Positions 38,163 through 48,103 of a stretch of DNA of 64,000 bases are shown here, piece by piece. The notes under the pieces were generated by a model. It was not told the DNA's origin. It did no database searches and worked only from the letters and a program-made list of their open reading frames with translations. The stretch is from Sphingomonadaceae bacterium. Lineage in GTDB: Bacteria; Pseudomonadota; Alphaproteobacteria; Sphingomonadales; Sphingomonadaceae. The position numbers and the translations under genes were made by a program. Each line of letters opens with the position of its first letter. Position 1 is the first letter of the stretch. Location of the stretch: positions 1-64,000 of the forward strand of contig CANHQT010000002.1 in NCBI GenBank assembly GCA_947463325.1, read 5' to 3'.

Positions 38163-39962
38163 ATGCCCAAGCCAAAACAGATTGACGGCTTTCCGAACCT
38201 GGTTTCGCTGTTCTACACCCGCGTGGACGAAGGCGGTGATGCGCCTTTCCTTTGGCACAAGGCTGATCGCGCCTGGGTCAGCCAGAGCTGGCGAGAGGTG
38301 GGTGATCAGGTCGCGGCACTTGCGCACAACTTGCGTGCTCTCGGCCTCAATGACGGGGATAGGGTCGTTCTTGTTGCGGAGAACCGGCCCGAATGGCTGA
38401 TTGCTGATCATGGCATCATGGCCGCCGGCTGCGTGACGGTACCGACATACATCACCAACACTGAGCGCGACCACCAGCATATCTTGGATAACAGCGGCGC
38501 GCGTGCCGTGATCGTCTCGACAGCCAAATTGGCCCGGACGGTCATGCCCGCAGCGCTGCGTGCGCATGTCGAATTCCTCATTGTGATGGAAGATATGCGT
38601 ACCGCGCAGCAGGGTGATGTCCGCGTGCTTGATTGGGCGGATCAGGTGAAGGACGGCGCGGCGCATGTGCCTGCGGTGCTGGAGCGCGCATCGCGCATCC
38701 AGCGCTCCGATTTGGCCTGCCTCATTTACACCTCGGGAACCGGCGGCGCGCCGCGCGGTGTGCAGCAGCATCATGGCGCGATCCTCCACAATGTGGAGGG
38801 TGCGGGTGCGGTGCTGGAGGAAGATTTCGGCCTAGGGGACGAGGTGTTCCTCTCCTTCCTGCCATTGAGCCACGCCTATGAACATACCGGTGGGCAGTTC
38901 CTGCCGGTCGCGGTCGGCGCGCAAATCTACTATTCAGAGGGGCTCGAAAAGCTTGTCTCGAACATCGAGGAAACGAGCCCGACGATCATGGTCGTCGTGC
39001 CCCGCCTGTTCGAGGTTATCCGCGCGCGCATGCTGAAAGCGGTCGAGAAACAGGGCAAGGCTGCCAACTTCCTGCTCCGCCAGGCGCTGCGCGTCGGGCA
39101 AAAGGATTATGAGGGAACGCTGACGCTCTGGGACAAGCCGATGGACGCAGTCGTGGACAAGCTGTTCCGGCCGAAGATCCGCGCACGTTTTGGCGGCCGG
39201 CTGAAGGCGATGGTGTCAGGTGGCGCGCCGCTCAATCCGGAGATTGGCGTCTTCTTCCACTCGCTCGGTCTCACCATGCTGCAAGGCTATGGCCAGACCG
39301 AATCCGGTCCGGTCATCAGCTGCAACCGGCCCAGCGTCGGGCTCAAGATGGACACGGTCGGTCCGCCGCTCAAAAATACCGAGGTGCGCATTGCCGAGGA
39401 TGGCGAAATCCTCGTGCGCGGCGAACTCGTCATGCACGGCTATTGGCGCAACGAGGCGGAAACTGCCCGTGTCCTCAAGGACGGATGGCTGCATACCGGT
39501 GACATTGGCGAGATTGACGACAAGGGTCGCATCAAGATCACCGACCGCAAAAAGGATATCATCGTCAACGACAAGGGCGACAATGTCTCGCCCCAGCGCG
39601 TTGAGGGGATGCTGACGCTCCAGCCCGAAATCCTGCAGGCGATGGTCTATGGCGACAAACGGCCGCACCTCGTCGGCATCGTCGTGCCCGATCCCGAATG
39701 GGTCGCGGAATGGGCGAAGGCGGCCGGCCTGCCGACCGACCTTGCCCTGCTCAAGGAACATGACAGTTTCAGGAGCGCGGTCCGTGCGGCGGTTGACCGG
39801 GTGAACGCGGATCTTTCGGTCATCGAAAAGGTGCGCAAGATCGACTTCGCGGATGAGCCCTTCACCATCGAGAATGAGCAGATGACGCCGAGTATGAAGA
39901 TCCGGCGCCATGTGCTGAAGGAACTTTACGCCGATCGCATCGCAGCGATGTACAAGGCTTGA
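38163..39962 (+). CDS. long-chain acyl-CoA synthetase (AMP-binding)
   Basis: LIYTSGTGGAPRGVQQHH, GYGQTESGPVIS, LHTGDIGEIDDKGRIKITDRKKDIIV. Confidence 0.93.
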   Translation: MPKPKQIDGFPNLVSLFYTRVDEGGDAPFLWHKADRAWVSQSWREVGDQVAALAHNLRALGLNDGDRVVLVAENRPEWLIADHGIMAAGCVTVPTYITNTERDHQHILDNSGARAVIVSTAKLARTVMPAALRAHVEFLIVMEDMRTAQQGDVRVLDWADQVKDGAAHVPAVLERASRIQRSDLACLIYTSGTGGAPRGVQQHHGAILHNVEGAGAVLEEDFGLGDEVFLSFLPLSHAYEHTGGQFLPVAVGAQIYYSEGLEKLVSNIEETSPTIMVVVPRLFEVIRARMLKAVEKQGKAANFLLRQALRVGQKDYEGTLTLWDKPMDAVVDKLFRPKIRARFGGRLKAMVSGGAPLNPEIGVFFHSLGLTMLQGYGQTESGPVISCNRPSVGLKMDTVGPPLKNTEVRIAEDGEILVRGELVMHGYWRNEAETARVLKDGWLHTGDIGEIDDKGRIKITDRKKDIIVNDKGDNVSPQRVEGMLTLQPEILQAMVYGDKRPHLVGIVVPDPEWVAEWAKAAGLPTDLALLKEHDSFRSAVRAAVDRVNADLSVIEKVRKIDFADEPFTIENEQMTPSMKIRRHVLKELYADRIAAMYKA

Positions 39963-39966
39963 TGCC

Positions 39967-40368
39967 TCAGTCCGTGGTCGATGTGCGATAGGGGGTGAAG
40001 TCGCCGATCTGGCAGCTCGAACCGCCGTCTGCCTCGGTCTCGGCAATGTCGCCGCTGCAATAGCGTGATCCGCTCGCGGCGATGCGCGGAGCATAGGCCG
40101 TGCGCGCGAGGCCCGGGCAGGGCTGGCGCAGGCGATTGACGTAGACCAGCGAACCGGAAACGCGGAACAGCAGCATATCGTCGGAAATTACGTGCATCCG
40201 GTGCACAGTGCGCGTGGAGATGCAGCGTTCGGCCGCTTGCGGGGCCTTGCCGGCCAGTTCGCGGTCGAGGATGCGTTGCCGTTCCTCGCTTATCGGCGCG
40301 GCTGCAGAGGTGGGTTCATCAGCGCCGCTGCCCCATAGGAACAACAGGGCAGCGATCGCGCTGATCAC
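39967..40368 (-). CDS. uncharacterised secreted protein, paralogue of the next gene
   Basis: Hydrophobic N-terminus; shares ILDREL.GK, ...LVY.N.LR..CPGLAR..., CxxGDF.PYRT with its neighbour. Confidence 0.75.
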   Translation of the reverse strand: MISAIAALLFLWGSGADEPTSAAAPISEERQRILDRELAGKAPQAAERCISTRTVHRMHVISDDMLLFRVSGSLVYVNRLRQPCPGLARTAYAPRIAASGSRYCSGDIAETEADGGSSCQIGDFTPYRTSTTD

Positions 40369-40790
40369 TGTGCGGGCGTCCGGTAGGGAACGAAATCACC
40401 CAGCACACAGCTTGGACCTTGCATCCCGGAAGCGCGATCGACGAGGTGGATGATGTCCCCACGGCACGGGCCGGGGCCGTTCACGCGACTGACGATGATG
40501 TCATCGTCCCGCGCCAGGCCTGGGCAGCGGCCGCGCAGTTCATTCTTGTAAACCAGCCGGCCCGAGGCGCGGTAGAGCAGCACATTGTCGCTAACCCGGA
40601 TGGTTTCGCTTGCGCTACGCGATGGCAGGCAGCTCACCGGCTCCCCGGCAACCTTGCCGCCCAGATGGCGGTCGAGGATGGCGAGCTGGTCGGGCGTCAG
40701 CGCCTCGGCCTCTGCGGAGCGCTGACCGGCAGCGCAGGCGCCAAGCGCCAGCGGCAGGGCGATGGCGGCGATGATGGTCTTGTTGATCAT
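40365..40790 (-). CDS. uncharacterised putative lipoprotein, paralogue of the 39967-40368 product
   Basis: IIAAIALPLALGAC lipobox; start at MINKTII; ATGA overlap with the downstream paralogue. Confidence 0.75.
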   Translation of the reverse strand: MINKTIIAAIALPLALGACAAGQRSAEAEALTPDQLAILDRHLGGKVAGEPVSCLPSRSASETIRVSDNVLLYRASGRLVYKNELRGRCPGLARDDDIIVSRVNGPGPCRGDIIHLVDRASGMQGPSCVLGDFVPYRTPAQ

Positions 40791-40866
40791 GCGAGCCTCC
40801 AGTTTGTGAGTGCAGATGCTATCATTGCGAAACAATACCGTTGATGAACGGCCTTCGTGCATCATC

Positions 40867-41595
40867 CTATCTGAAAACATCTTTCGATGCGCGTAGTTCC
40901 GCGAAATGTGCGGCATCGCGCGCCCGCATGAACGGGTTGGTCGCCTTTTCCACGCCAATGCTTGTCGGCACCGTCGGAACGCCCTGTTCGCGTAAGCGCA
41001 CCACCTCGGCATGGCGCGCGGCAAGCGCGGTATTGTCGGGTTCTGCTGTCACGGCCCAGCGCGCGTTCGACAGCGTGTATTCATGCGCGCAATAGACGGT
41101 CGTCGCATCGGGCAGAGCGGAAAGGCGGCCCATGTTGGTGAACATCTGCTCCGCCGTTCCCTCGAACAGCCGCCCGCAGCCCATCGCAAACAGCGTGTCG
41201 CCGACGAACACCACGGACTCCGAGGGCATATGATAGGCGATGTGGCCGGATGTGTGCGCCGGCACCTCCATCACCACTGCCTCGACGCCGCCGATATGCA
41301 CACGGTCGCCTTCACCGACGGTGCGATCGAGCGTGCCGATCTTATCGGCTTCCGCCGCCGGTCCAGTGATAGTGCAGCCCGTCGCGGCCTTGATTGCCGC
41401 ATTGCCGCCAACATGGTCGGGGTGCCAGTGGGTGTTCCAGATCTGCGTGATCGTCCAGCCACGTTCTGCTGCGGCATCGAGCACCGGCTCGGCAACAGCG
41501 GGATCTATCACCACCGTCTCGCCGCTCACACCATCGTGCATCAGCCAGACATAATTGTCGTCGAGAACCGGGATGCGTGCGATTTCAACGGTCAT
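40867..41595 (-). CDS. gloB: hydroxyacylglutathione hydrolase
   Basis: NTHWHPDHVGGN, FVGDTLFAMGCGRLFEGTAEQM, CAHEYTLSNARWA. Confidence 0.94.
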   Translation of the reverse strand: MTVEIARIPVLDDNYVWLMHDGVSGETVVIDPAVAEPVLDAAAERGWTITQIWNTHWHPDHVGGNAAIKAATGCTITGPAAEADKIGTLDRTVGEGDRVHIGGVEAVVMEVPAHTSGHIAYHMPSESVVFVGDTLFAMGCGRLFEGTAEQMFTNMGRLSALPDATTVYCAHEYTLSNARWAVTAEPDNTALAARHAEVVRLREQGVPTVPTSIGVEKATNPFMRARDAAHFAELRASKDVFR

Positions 41596-41624
41596 TGCGC
41601 AGTTCCTTCATGACGCTCTTGCTG

Positions 41625-42059
41625 TCACCATTCGCCTGTATTGGGCATTGATGCCCATGGCTCCTGCGGTTCCAGCCTTCCTTCCTGCAACAGCTCGACG
41701 GAAATGCCATCGGGTGAACGCACGAAGGCCATATATCCGTCCCGCGGCGGGCGGTTAATGGTGACGCCAGCGTCCATCAGCCGCTGGCATGTCTCATAGA
41801 TATTGTCGACGCGATAGGCGACATGGCCGAAATTGCGCCCGCCCGAATAGGTTTCGCCCGGGCTGCCGTCCGCCGGTGGCCAATTGTAGGTCAGCTCCAG
41901 CTCAGCGACTCCATCCTGCCCCGGTGCGGCGAGGAAAATCAGCGTGAAGCGGCCGGCATCGCTTTCATAGCGGCGCACCTCCTCCAGACCGAGCAGCTTG
42001 AAGAAGCCGACCGTCGCTTCTGGGTCGGCGACGCGGATCATGGTGTGCAGATATTTCAT
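41625..42059 (-). CDS. gloA: lactoylglutathione lyase/VOC family
   Basis: [57 protein letters not shown]. Confidence 0.88.
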   Translation of the reverse strand: MKYLHTMIRVADPEATVGFFKLLGLEEVRRYESDAGRFTLIFLAAPGQDGVAELELTYNWPPADGSPGETYSGGRNFGHVAYRVDNIYETCQRLMDAGVTINRPPRDGYMAFVRSPDGISVELLQEGRLEPQEPWASMPNTGEW

Positions 42060-42511
42060 GCCGCCTTCCTCTCCGCGCGCAGGGGCTTGCCCTCATAGGC
42101 CTCGAACATCGCAATGACCGCCTCCGGCACCGGCGCCGGTGGCCCTTGCGCTTCGGCGACGTGCACCGACACTTCCTCGCCGGTCGCTCTCAGATCATCT
42201 GCACCCACGCCGTGGATCTCGAACAGGAAGGTCATCGAACTGGTTCCGATCCGCGAACAGCGCACGCAGATATCGACCTGCTCGTCGAGCAGGATCGGTG
42301 CCTTGTACTCGACCAGCGCCTTGGCGACGTGGAATTCTGGCCCGCCGCTCACCGGTGCTGCGTCATACATGCCGACGGCGCGCCAATATTCGGTGATCGC
42401 GATGTCGAAATATTCGAGATAGCGGGAATTGAAGACCACAGCCTGCGCGTCGATCTCCGCATAGCGGACGCGCTTGGTGTGGCGGAAACGGAAGTCGCTG
42501 CGGGCCATCAC
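42056..42511 (-). CDS. acyl-CoA thioesterase (hotdog fold)
   Basis: [34 protein letters not shown]. Confidence 0.88.
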   Translation of the reverse strand: MMARSDFRFRHTKRVRYAEIDAQAVVFNSRYLEYFDIAITEYWRAVGMYDAAPVSGGPEFHVAKALVEYKAPILLDEQVDICVRCSRIGTSSMTFLFEIHGVGADDLRATGEEVSVHVAEAQGPPAPVPEAVIAMFEAYEGKPLRAERKAA

Positions 42512-42650
42512 TCTCTACTCGGTTATCGACAATAAAGCTCATCATGCCGCAAGCCGAATCGGCGTCACCCTCTCCCGGCATCGGCAATTGTCGCTTGGCG
42601 CATAATCGAGGGAAGGGAAACCGGCCAAGCTCGGCCAATGCGTTGCTCGA

Positions 42651-43460
42651 TCAGCCGGCTGGCATCTCGCTGGCCCGCACCGCGCGCAGCTCCTCCAGCC
42701 GCGCACGAGCGGCCTCGCCCTGTGGACTGTTGCCGCCCAGCGCCGCGGCGCTCGTCCAGCTCGCTTCGGCGGCGTCAAGATTGTCGGCAGCTGCCGCAAT
42801 ATTCCCGGCCTCCAGCGCGATAGCCGCATCGCGCGGCCCCAGCTGCGCCGCGACCGTGATGTCGGCTTGCGCCCGCGCCAGATCGCCCTGCCTGCGGGCA
42901 AGGGTGGCGGATAGCAGCCAGGCGAGCGGATCCTGCGATGCTTCGGCCTGCGCCCGGTCGAGATCGGCGCGTGCCGCTTCCCAGTCAGCCATCACCAGCG
43001 CCGCCCGCGCCCGATCAAGATGCGCGAGGCCGAGCTGCACGCCGGTCAGCCGCCCGCCCGCCAGCGCCGCATCGATCAGCGTCCGTGCCCGTACGGCGTC
43101 CCCTGCGGCCAGCGCCGCATTGCCGGCCTGCGCCCACAAATTGCTCGCCCGCCAGTCGCTCGCTGCCTCGGCCTCTTGCGCGGCTTGCACAAAGCTCTCC
43201 GTGGCGGCGGCATATTGCCCTGCTTTGGACTGCGCAAAGCCAAGACATTGGCGTGCGACAAACCCGCCGCCATCCGCCAGCCAGCCTTGCGCTTCCGCTA
43301 TCCCTGCGACCGCATCGTCGGTGGCAAGGTCATGGCAGCGGTCAAAGCGCGCGGCATCGAGGATGCCCAAGGTGCGCGGCCCGGGCAGTGGTACCGGATC
43401 GGCGGGCTGTGCCACGACCGGCGCGGCCTGCATCAGAGCGAGGGCAAACAGAGTTACCAA
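42651..43460 (-). CDS. TPR-like repeat protein, exported
   Basis: N-terminal hydrophobic segment; Ala-rich helical repeats (YAAATESFVQAAQEAEAASDWRASNLWAQAGNAALAAGDAVRAR). Confidence 0.7.
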   Translation of the reverse strand: MVTLFALALMQAAPVVAQPADPVPLPGPRTLGILDAARFDRCHDLATDDAVAGIAEAQGWLADGGGFVARQCLGFAQSKAGQYAAATESFVQAAQEAEAASDWRASNLWAQAGNAALAAGDAVRARTLIDAALAGGRLTGVQLGLAHLDRARAALVMADWEAARADLDRAQAEASQDPLAWLLSATLARRQGDLARAQADITVAAQLGPRDAAIALEAGNIAAAADNLDAAEASWTSAAALGGNSPQGEAARARLEELRAVRASEMPAG

Positions 43461-44230
43461 CTCGGGTCATTCCTTCCGGCAAATGCGGCGACCGTGCGCA
43501 GCAGCAGGTCGATATCCTCCGGCCGCGACAGCCGGTGGTCGCCGTCCTTGACCAGCGTCACCCGAACCGCGGCTGAACGCAGCGCCTCGGCAAGCCTCAA
43601 GGAAATGAAATGTGGTACATCCGGGTCGGCCATGCCGTGCAACAGATGCACCGGGCAGGTGAGCGCGATCTCTCCGTCCAGCAGCCGGTTGCGCTCACCC
43701 GACTGCCACAGCGCCAGCGTGGTCAACGTCGGTTCGGGGCCATAAGGGTTATCCTCATACAGCCGTCCGTCACGGGCCAGCACCGCTTTCTGTTCCGGCG
43801 TATAGCCCCAGTCGGTGAAATCGGGCGCCGCTGCGATGCCCACCATCCCCGCAATCCGCTTGTGGATAGCCAGCGCGACCAGCAGCATTAGCCACCCGCC
43901 CATGGATGACCCGATGAGGATCAGTGGCCCCACCGGCGCTCGCGCGGCAATCACCGCCAGCGCATCGTCACGCCATGTCTCCAGCGTCTCTTCGGCAAAC
44001 GCACCGTCGGACGCCCCGCAGCCGGCATAATCGAACAGCAAGCAATTGACGCCGTTCGCTGCCGCCCATTCGAACAGTGCCTGCGCCTTGGATCCCGCCA
44101 TGTCGCTGGCATAGCCGGGCAGGAAGACGATGGTGGGCCCTTCCCCTTTCGTTTGCCGCCAGGCGAGGGCAGGGCGGTCGGGGCGGGTGAGTGTGCCGGA
44201 TTCGATCATGTCGGCGGTCCTATCAGACAT
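43454..44230 (-). CDS. alpha/beta hydrolase
   Basis: FLPGYASDMAGSKA, LIGSSMGGWLMLL, HGMADPDVP; start MSDRTADM (upstream extension in the ORF track judged spurious). Confidence 0.9.
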   Translation of the reverse strand: MSDRTADMIESGTLTRPDRPALAWRQTKGEGPTIVFLPGYASDMAGSKAQALFEWAAANGVNCLLFDYAGCGASDGAFAEETLETWRDDALAVIAARAPVGPLILIGSSMGGWLMLLVALAIHKRIAGMVGIAAAPDFTDWGYTPEQKAVLARDGRLYEDNPYGPEPTLTTLALWQSGERNRLLDGEIALTCPVHLLHGMADPDVPHFISLRLAEALRSAAVRVTLVKDGDHRLSRPEDIDLLLRTVAAFAGRNDPSW

Positions 44231-44290
44231 TTCATGCGCTCTCACGCCCCCCATTCCCGTTTGCGCGCGAACCGGGCTATGGGCTGTGTG

Positions 44291-45019
44291 ATGAGTGCAT
44301 CCGACACCTTGTTCGCTGAACGCATCGCCGAAGAGGCCGGCGCTGCCCTCATGGCCCTGCGCACCGCAGGCCGCCTCTCCGGCCCTGTCCTCGGCGCGGA
44401 GGGGGACCGGATCGCCAACCGCATCCTGTGCGATGCCATCCAAAGCGAACGGCCCGCCGATGCCCTGCTGTCGGAAGAAGAAAAGGACAGTGCGGCGCGC
44501 CTTTCCGCCAGTCGCGTCTGGATCGTCGATCCGCTCGATGGCACGCGCGAGTATTCCGAAGGGCGCGATGATTGGGCCGTCCATGTCGCGCTCGCTATCG
44601 ATGGCGTGGCGCGTATCGGTGCGGTCGGCCTGCCCGCGCGCGGCCTGATCTTCTCCAGCGGAGCGCCGCCCGCCCCCGCACCCGCCAATCACCCGCCGCG
44701 CATGCTGGTCAGCCGCACCCGCCCGGCAGAGGAGGCGCTGCGCGTCGCAGGCGCGCTGGGTGCGGATATCGTGCCGATGGGCTCGGCAGGGGCAAAGGCG
44801 ATGGCCGTAGTGCTGGGGGAGGCAGACATCTACCTCCACACCGGCGGGCAATATGAATGGGACAATGCGGCGCCGGTTGCTGTGGCGGTCGCCGCCGGTC
44901 TCCATGTCAGCCGGGTTGATGGCAGCGCGATCCGCTACAATGCGGCGAACCCCTATCTGCCCGATTTGCTGATCTGCCGACCCGAATGGCGCGACCGCGT
45001 CTTTCAGGCGGTGGCCTGA
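44291..45019 (+). CDS. cysQ: 3'(2'),5'-bisphosphate nucleotidase family
   Basis: LLSEEEKDSAARLSASRVWIVDPLDGTREYSEGRDDWAVHVAL; WDNAAPVAVAVAAGLHVSR. Confidence 0.88.
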   Translation: MSASDTLFAERIAEEAGAALMALRTAGRLSGPVLGAEGDRIANRILCDAIQSERPADALLSEEEKDSAARLSASRVWIVDPLDGTREYSEGRDDWAVHVALAIDGVARIGAVGLPARGLIFSSGAPPAPAPANHPPRMLVSRTRPAEEALRVAGALGADIVPMGSAGAKAMAVVLGEADIYLHTGGQYEWDNAAPVAVAVAAGLHVSRVDGSAIRYNAANPYLPDLLICRPEWRDRVFQAVA

Positions 45020-45094
45020 CGCAGCTCTTCAGACGGGGCTTTTCAACCGCTTCAACCTGCGGCACACCCCTCTCCCAAGAGGAAGGGGACAATC

Positions 45095-46549
45095 ATGCAA
45101 AAACTCATGCTCGCCGCATCGTTGCTGGCGCTTGCCACGGCCACGCCTGCATTCGCCGGCCCGGTTTCCGATGCCCAGCAGGCCGCGATCATGGCCGATC
45201 TTGATGCCCGCGCCGCCGCCACACAGGATACCGCGCTCGCCATCTGGCGCCATGCTGAACTCGGCTATCTCGAGCGGGAATCGAGCGCCCTTCTTCAGGC
45301 CGAGTTGCGAGAGGCCGGCTTCACGGTCGAAGCCGGCGTCGCCGGCATGCCCACCGCCTTTATCGCGAGCTTCCGCACCGGTGCCGGGCCGATCATCGGC
45401 ATCCTCGCCGAATTTGATGCGCTGCCCGGCCTCTCTCAGGCTGCCTCGCCTGAGGTTGGTGCGGCAGAGGGGATGGCGAATGGCCATGGCTGCGGCCACA
45501 ATCTGTTCGGCGCCGCCTCCGTCTCCGCCGCCATCGCGACAAAGAACTGGATGGTCGCCAATGGCATCCAGGGTGAAGTCCGCCTCTATGGCGCTCCGGC
45601 AGAAGAAGGCGGATCGGGCAAGGTGTTCATGGTTCGCTCCGGCCTCACCGCCGATGTCTCGGCGATGATCCACTGGCATCCGGATGACCGTAACAGCGCG
45701 GCACAAGATACCGCCCTCGCCAATATCAGCGGCAAGTTCCGCTTCACCGGCGTCGCGGCCCACGCTGCCGGCGCACCGGACCGCGCCCGTTCTGCTTTGG
45801 ACGGGGTCGAAGCGCTCAACATGATGGTCAACATGATGCGCGAACATGTGCCGCAGGATTCGCGCCTCCATTATGTCATCACCGATGGCGGCCGCGCGCC
45901 CAATGTCGTGCCGGCCACCGCAGAGGTCTATTATTACGTCCGCCACCCCAACCAGCGCGTGGTGCGGGAAATCTTCGATCGCGTCCGCGCCGCAGCCGAT
46001 GGCGCGGCAATGGGCACCGGCACCAGCGTTGTGTTCAATCAGGTTGGCGGCACATTCGATCTTCTACCCAATGACACGCTCGGCCGGGTAATGGATCGCA
46101 ATCTGCGCCGCGTGGGTGCGCCGGTGTGGGGGGATGCGGAACGCGCCTTCATCGAACGGATCACCCCCAGCTTCGGTGACAATGCGGACATCCCCTCGCC
46201 GGAGATTGAAACCTACGCGAGCGGCCGCATCAACTATGGCTCCACCGATGTGGGGGACGTCAGCTATACCACGCCGACCGTCGGCCTGCGCATCGCCACC
46301 TGGGCGCCCGGCACCGCCGCGCACAGCTGGCAGGCGGTGGCTGCAAGCGGCAGCAGCATCGGCGTGCGCGGGGCGGAAACGGCAGCCAAGGTCATGGCGC
46401 TGACCGCCGCCGAATTGATGCAAAGCCCCGACGTCCTCGCCGCCGCGAGGGAGGAACTGCAACGCCGCCAGGGCCCCGGCTTCACCTACCGCTCGCTGCT
46501 GGGGGACAATCCACCGGCGCTGACCTATCGCCTGCCGGCAGGGCGCTGA
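45095..46549 (+). CDS. M20 family amidohydrolase, exported
   Basis: Signal peptide; ILAEFDALPG, GHGCGHNLFGAASV, APAEEGGSGKVFMV. Confidence 0.92.
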   Translation: MQKLMLAASLLALATATPAFAGPVSDAQQAAIMADLDARAAATQDTALAIWRHAELGYLERESSALLQAELREAGFTVEAGVAGMPTAFIASFRTGAGPIIGILAEFDALPGLSQAASPEVGAAEGMANGHGCGHNLFGAASVSAAIATKNWMVANGIQGEVRLYGAPAEEGGSGKVFMVRSGLTADVSAMIHWHPDDRNSAAQDTALANISGKFRFTGVAAHAAGAPDRARSALDGVEALNMMVNMMREHVPQDSRLHYVITDGGRAPNVVPATAEVYYYVRHPNQRVVREIFDRVRAAADGAAMGTGTSVVFNQVGGTFDLLPNDTLGRVMDRNLRRVGAPVWGDAERAFIERITPSFGDNADIPSPEIETYASGRINYGSTDVGDVSYTTPTVGLRIATWAPGTAAHSWQAVAASGSSIGVRGAETAAKVMALTAAELMQSPDVLAAAREELQRRQGPGFTYRSLLGDNPPALTYRLPAGR

Positions 46550-46571
46550 CCCGCTTTACCTTTACGGTTCG

Positions 46572-47978
46572 CTACCCCTCGCCAAACGCAAAGGGCAGCG
46601 CACCCCGGTGATAATCATCGGGCAAAATCTGCCGCCCGATTGGCGGGGCTGAGCGCGCGGCGCATTCGATGCGCTGGCACAGGCGACAGGTGATGCCGAT
46701 GGGCGTCGCCTGATCGGCCGCCTGTTCCTGCTGGCCGCGCGTGTAGATCAGGCGGTGGGCATGCTCTGCGGCACAGCCCAGCGCCACCGCCCGTTCGACC
46801 CGCGCCGTGCCATAACCGCCGCCGCCCGCCGTGACCGTGCGGGCGATGGAGAAAAACCGCTTGCCGTCGGGTAGCTCAACCCACTGCGTCACAATTTCGC
46901 GCGGCCGCTTGAACACATGGTGCACTGACCACAGCGGGCATCCCCCGCCATGCCGGGCAAAGGGGAATCCCGCGCCGTCGAGCCGCTTGGAGACATTGCC
47001 CGCCGCATCGACGCGGATGAAGAAAAAGGGGACGCTTTCCTGCCCCGGTTTCTGCAGCGTGGTCAGCCGGTGGGCGGTCTGCTCGAAACTGGCGCCGAAT
47101 GCGCGGGCCAGCGCCTCAATGTCATAGGCGCGCGCTTCGGCTGCCTTGGCAAAGGCTGAATAGGGCATGGCGATGGCCGCCGCGGCATATCCGGCAATGG
47201 CGCGCCGCGCGAGGCGCTGGCTGGCATCGCTGGTGAAATGCCCGTCTTTCATGGCCGCATCGACCGGCCGGCGCAGCTCGATATAGGCGAGCTGCTGCGC
47301 GAGCTGGAACTGGCGGCTCGCCCCGTCGAGCGCATCGTCGATCAGCACCTCCTCGCGGTGCCGGTCGTACCGCCGCTGGGATCCGCCCATCACTTCGGAG
47401 GGCAGCATGCGCACGCGCAGGCGATGCCGCGCCTTGAAATAGGGGATGAGGCCACCCGCCTCCGCAACGCGCCCGGCGATAGTCTCCGCTTCCTCGTCGA
47501 GCGCCGGAAAGCAGTTGCGCCGCGCCGCAAGGAAGCGTTGCACCTCCGCGACCGGATCGCTCGCCTCGCCCTCGCTCGCCGCCTGTGCTGCCCGGTCGGC
47601 CAGCTCGATCTGCCGTTCGGCCCAGGCCGTATGCAGTCGCAGGAAGGCTTCGCTGATGCCGGGGAAGTTCGCTGCCGCGTCGCTCACCTCCAGCGTGGGC
47701 AGATCGATGTCCGCGAACATCGGGTCCTTCAGCGCCGCGGTCAGCCGCGCAGCCTGATCCTGCGCGCCTTCGCCTGCGAAATCGGCGAGGTCGATGCGGT
47801 ATGTGCGCGCCAACCGCAGCAGCAGGTCGGCGGTCAGCGGGCGCTGGTTGCGCTCCAGCAGCGCGACATAGGATGCGCTGATGTCGAGGTCGGCCGCGAC
47901 CTGTGCCTGCGTCAGGCCCAGTTCGCGGCGCAACCGCTTCATCCGCGGGCCCAGATAGACGGATCGGTCACCAGCCAT
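46572..47978 (-). CDS. short-chain fatty acid-type regulator (XRE HTH, ScfR/RamB-like)
   Basis: RMKRLRRELGLTQAQVAADLDISASYVALLERNQRPLTADLLLRLA; C-terminal Cys-containing region; divergent from aceA. Confidence 0.85.
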   Translation of the reverse strand: MAGDRSVYLGPRMKRLRRELGLTQAQVAADLDISASYVALLERNQRPLTADLLLRLARTYRIDLADFAGEGAQDQAARLTAALKDPMFADIDLPTLEVSDAAANFPGISEAFLRLHTAWAERQIELADRAAQAASEGEASDPVAEVQRFLAARRNCFPALDEEAETIAGRVAEAGGLIPYFKARHRLRVRMLPSEVMGGSQRRYDRHREEVLIDDALDGASRQFQLAQQLAYIELRRPVDAAMKDGHFTSDASQRLARRAIAGYAAAAIAMPYSAFAKAAEARAYDIEALARAFGASFEQTAHRLTTLQKPGQESVPFFFIRVDAAGNVSKRLDGAGFPFARHGGGCPLWSVHHVFKRPREIVTQWVELPDGKRFFSIARTVTAGGGGYGTARVERAVALGCAAEHAHRLIYTRGQQEQAADQATPIGITCRLCQRIECAARSAPPIGRQILPDDYHRGALPFAFGEG

Positions 47979-47983
47979 GACTG

Positions 47984-48016
47984 ACTTTACAACATGACAA
48001 TCGAAATTTGTAAAGT
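47984..48016. promoter_or_regulatory. inverted repeat ACTTTACAA-N15-TTGTAAAGT, candidate ScfR/RamB operator
   Basis: Perfect 9-bp arms at 47984-47992 and 48008-48016 in the regulator/aceA intergenic region. Confidence 0.7.
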
Positions 48017-48103
48017 CTGACAAGCTGACCGCGCAGCCTGTCCCACTCGGCAGTGTGGAGCGGTAGCGGCGGTCCATCCATCCTCCCCACAAGGACGACT
48101 GCC

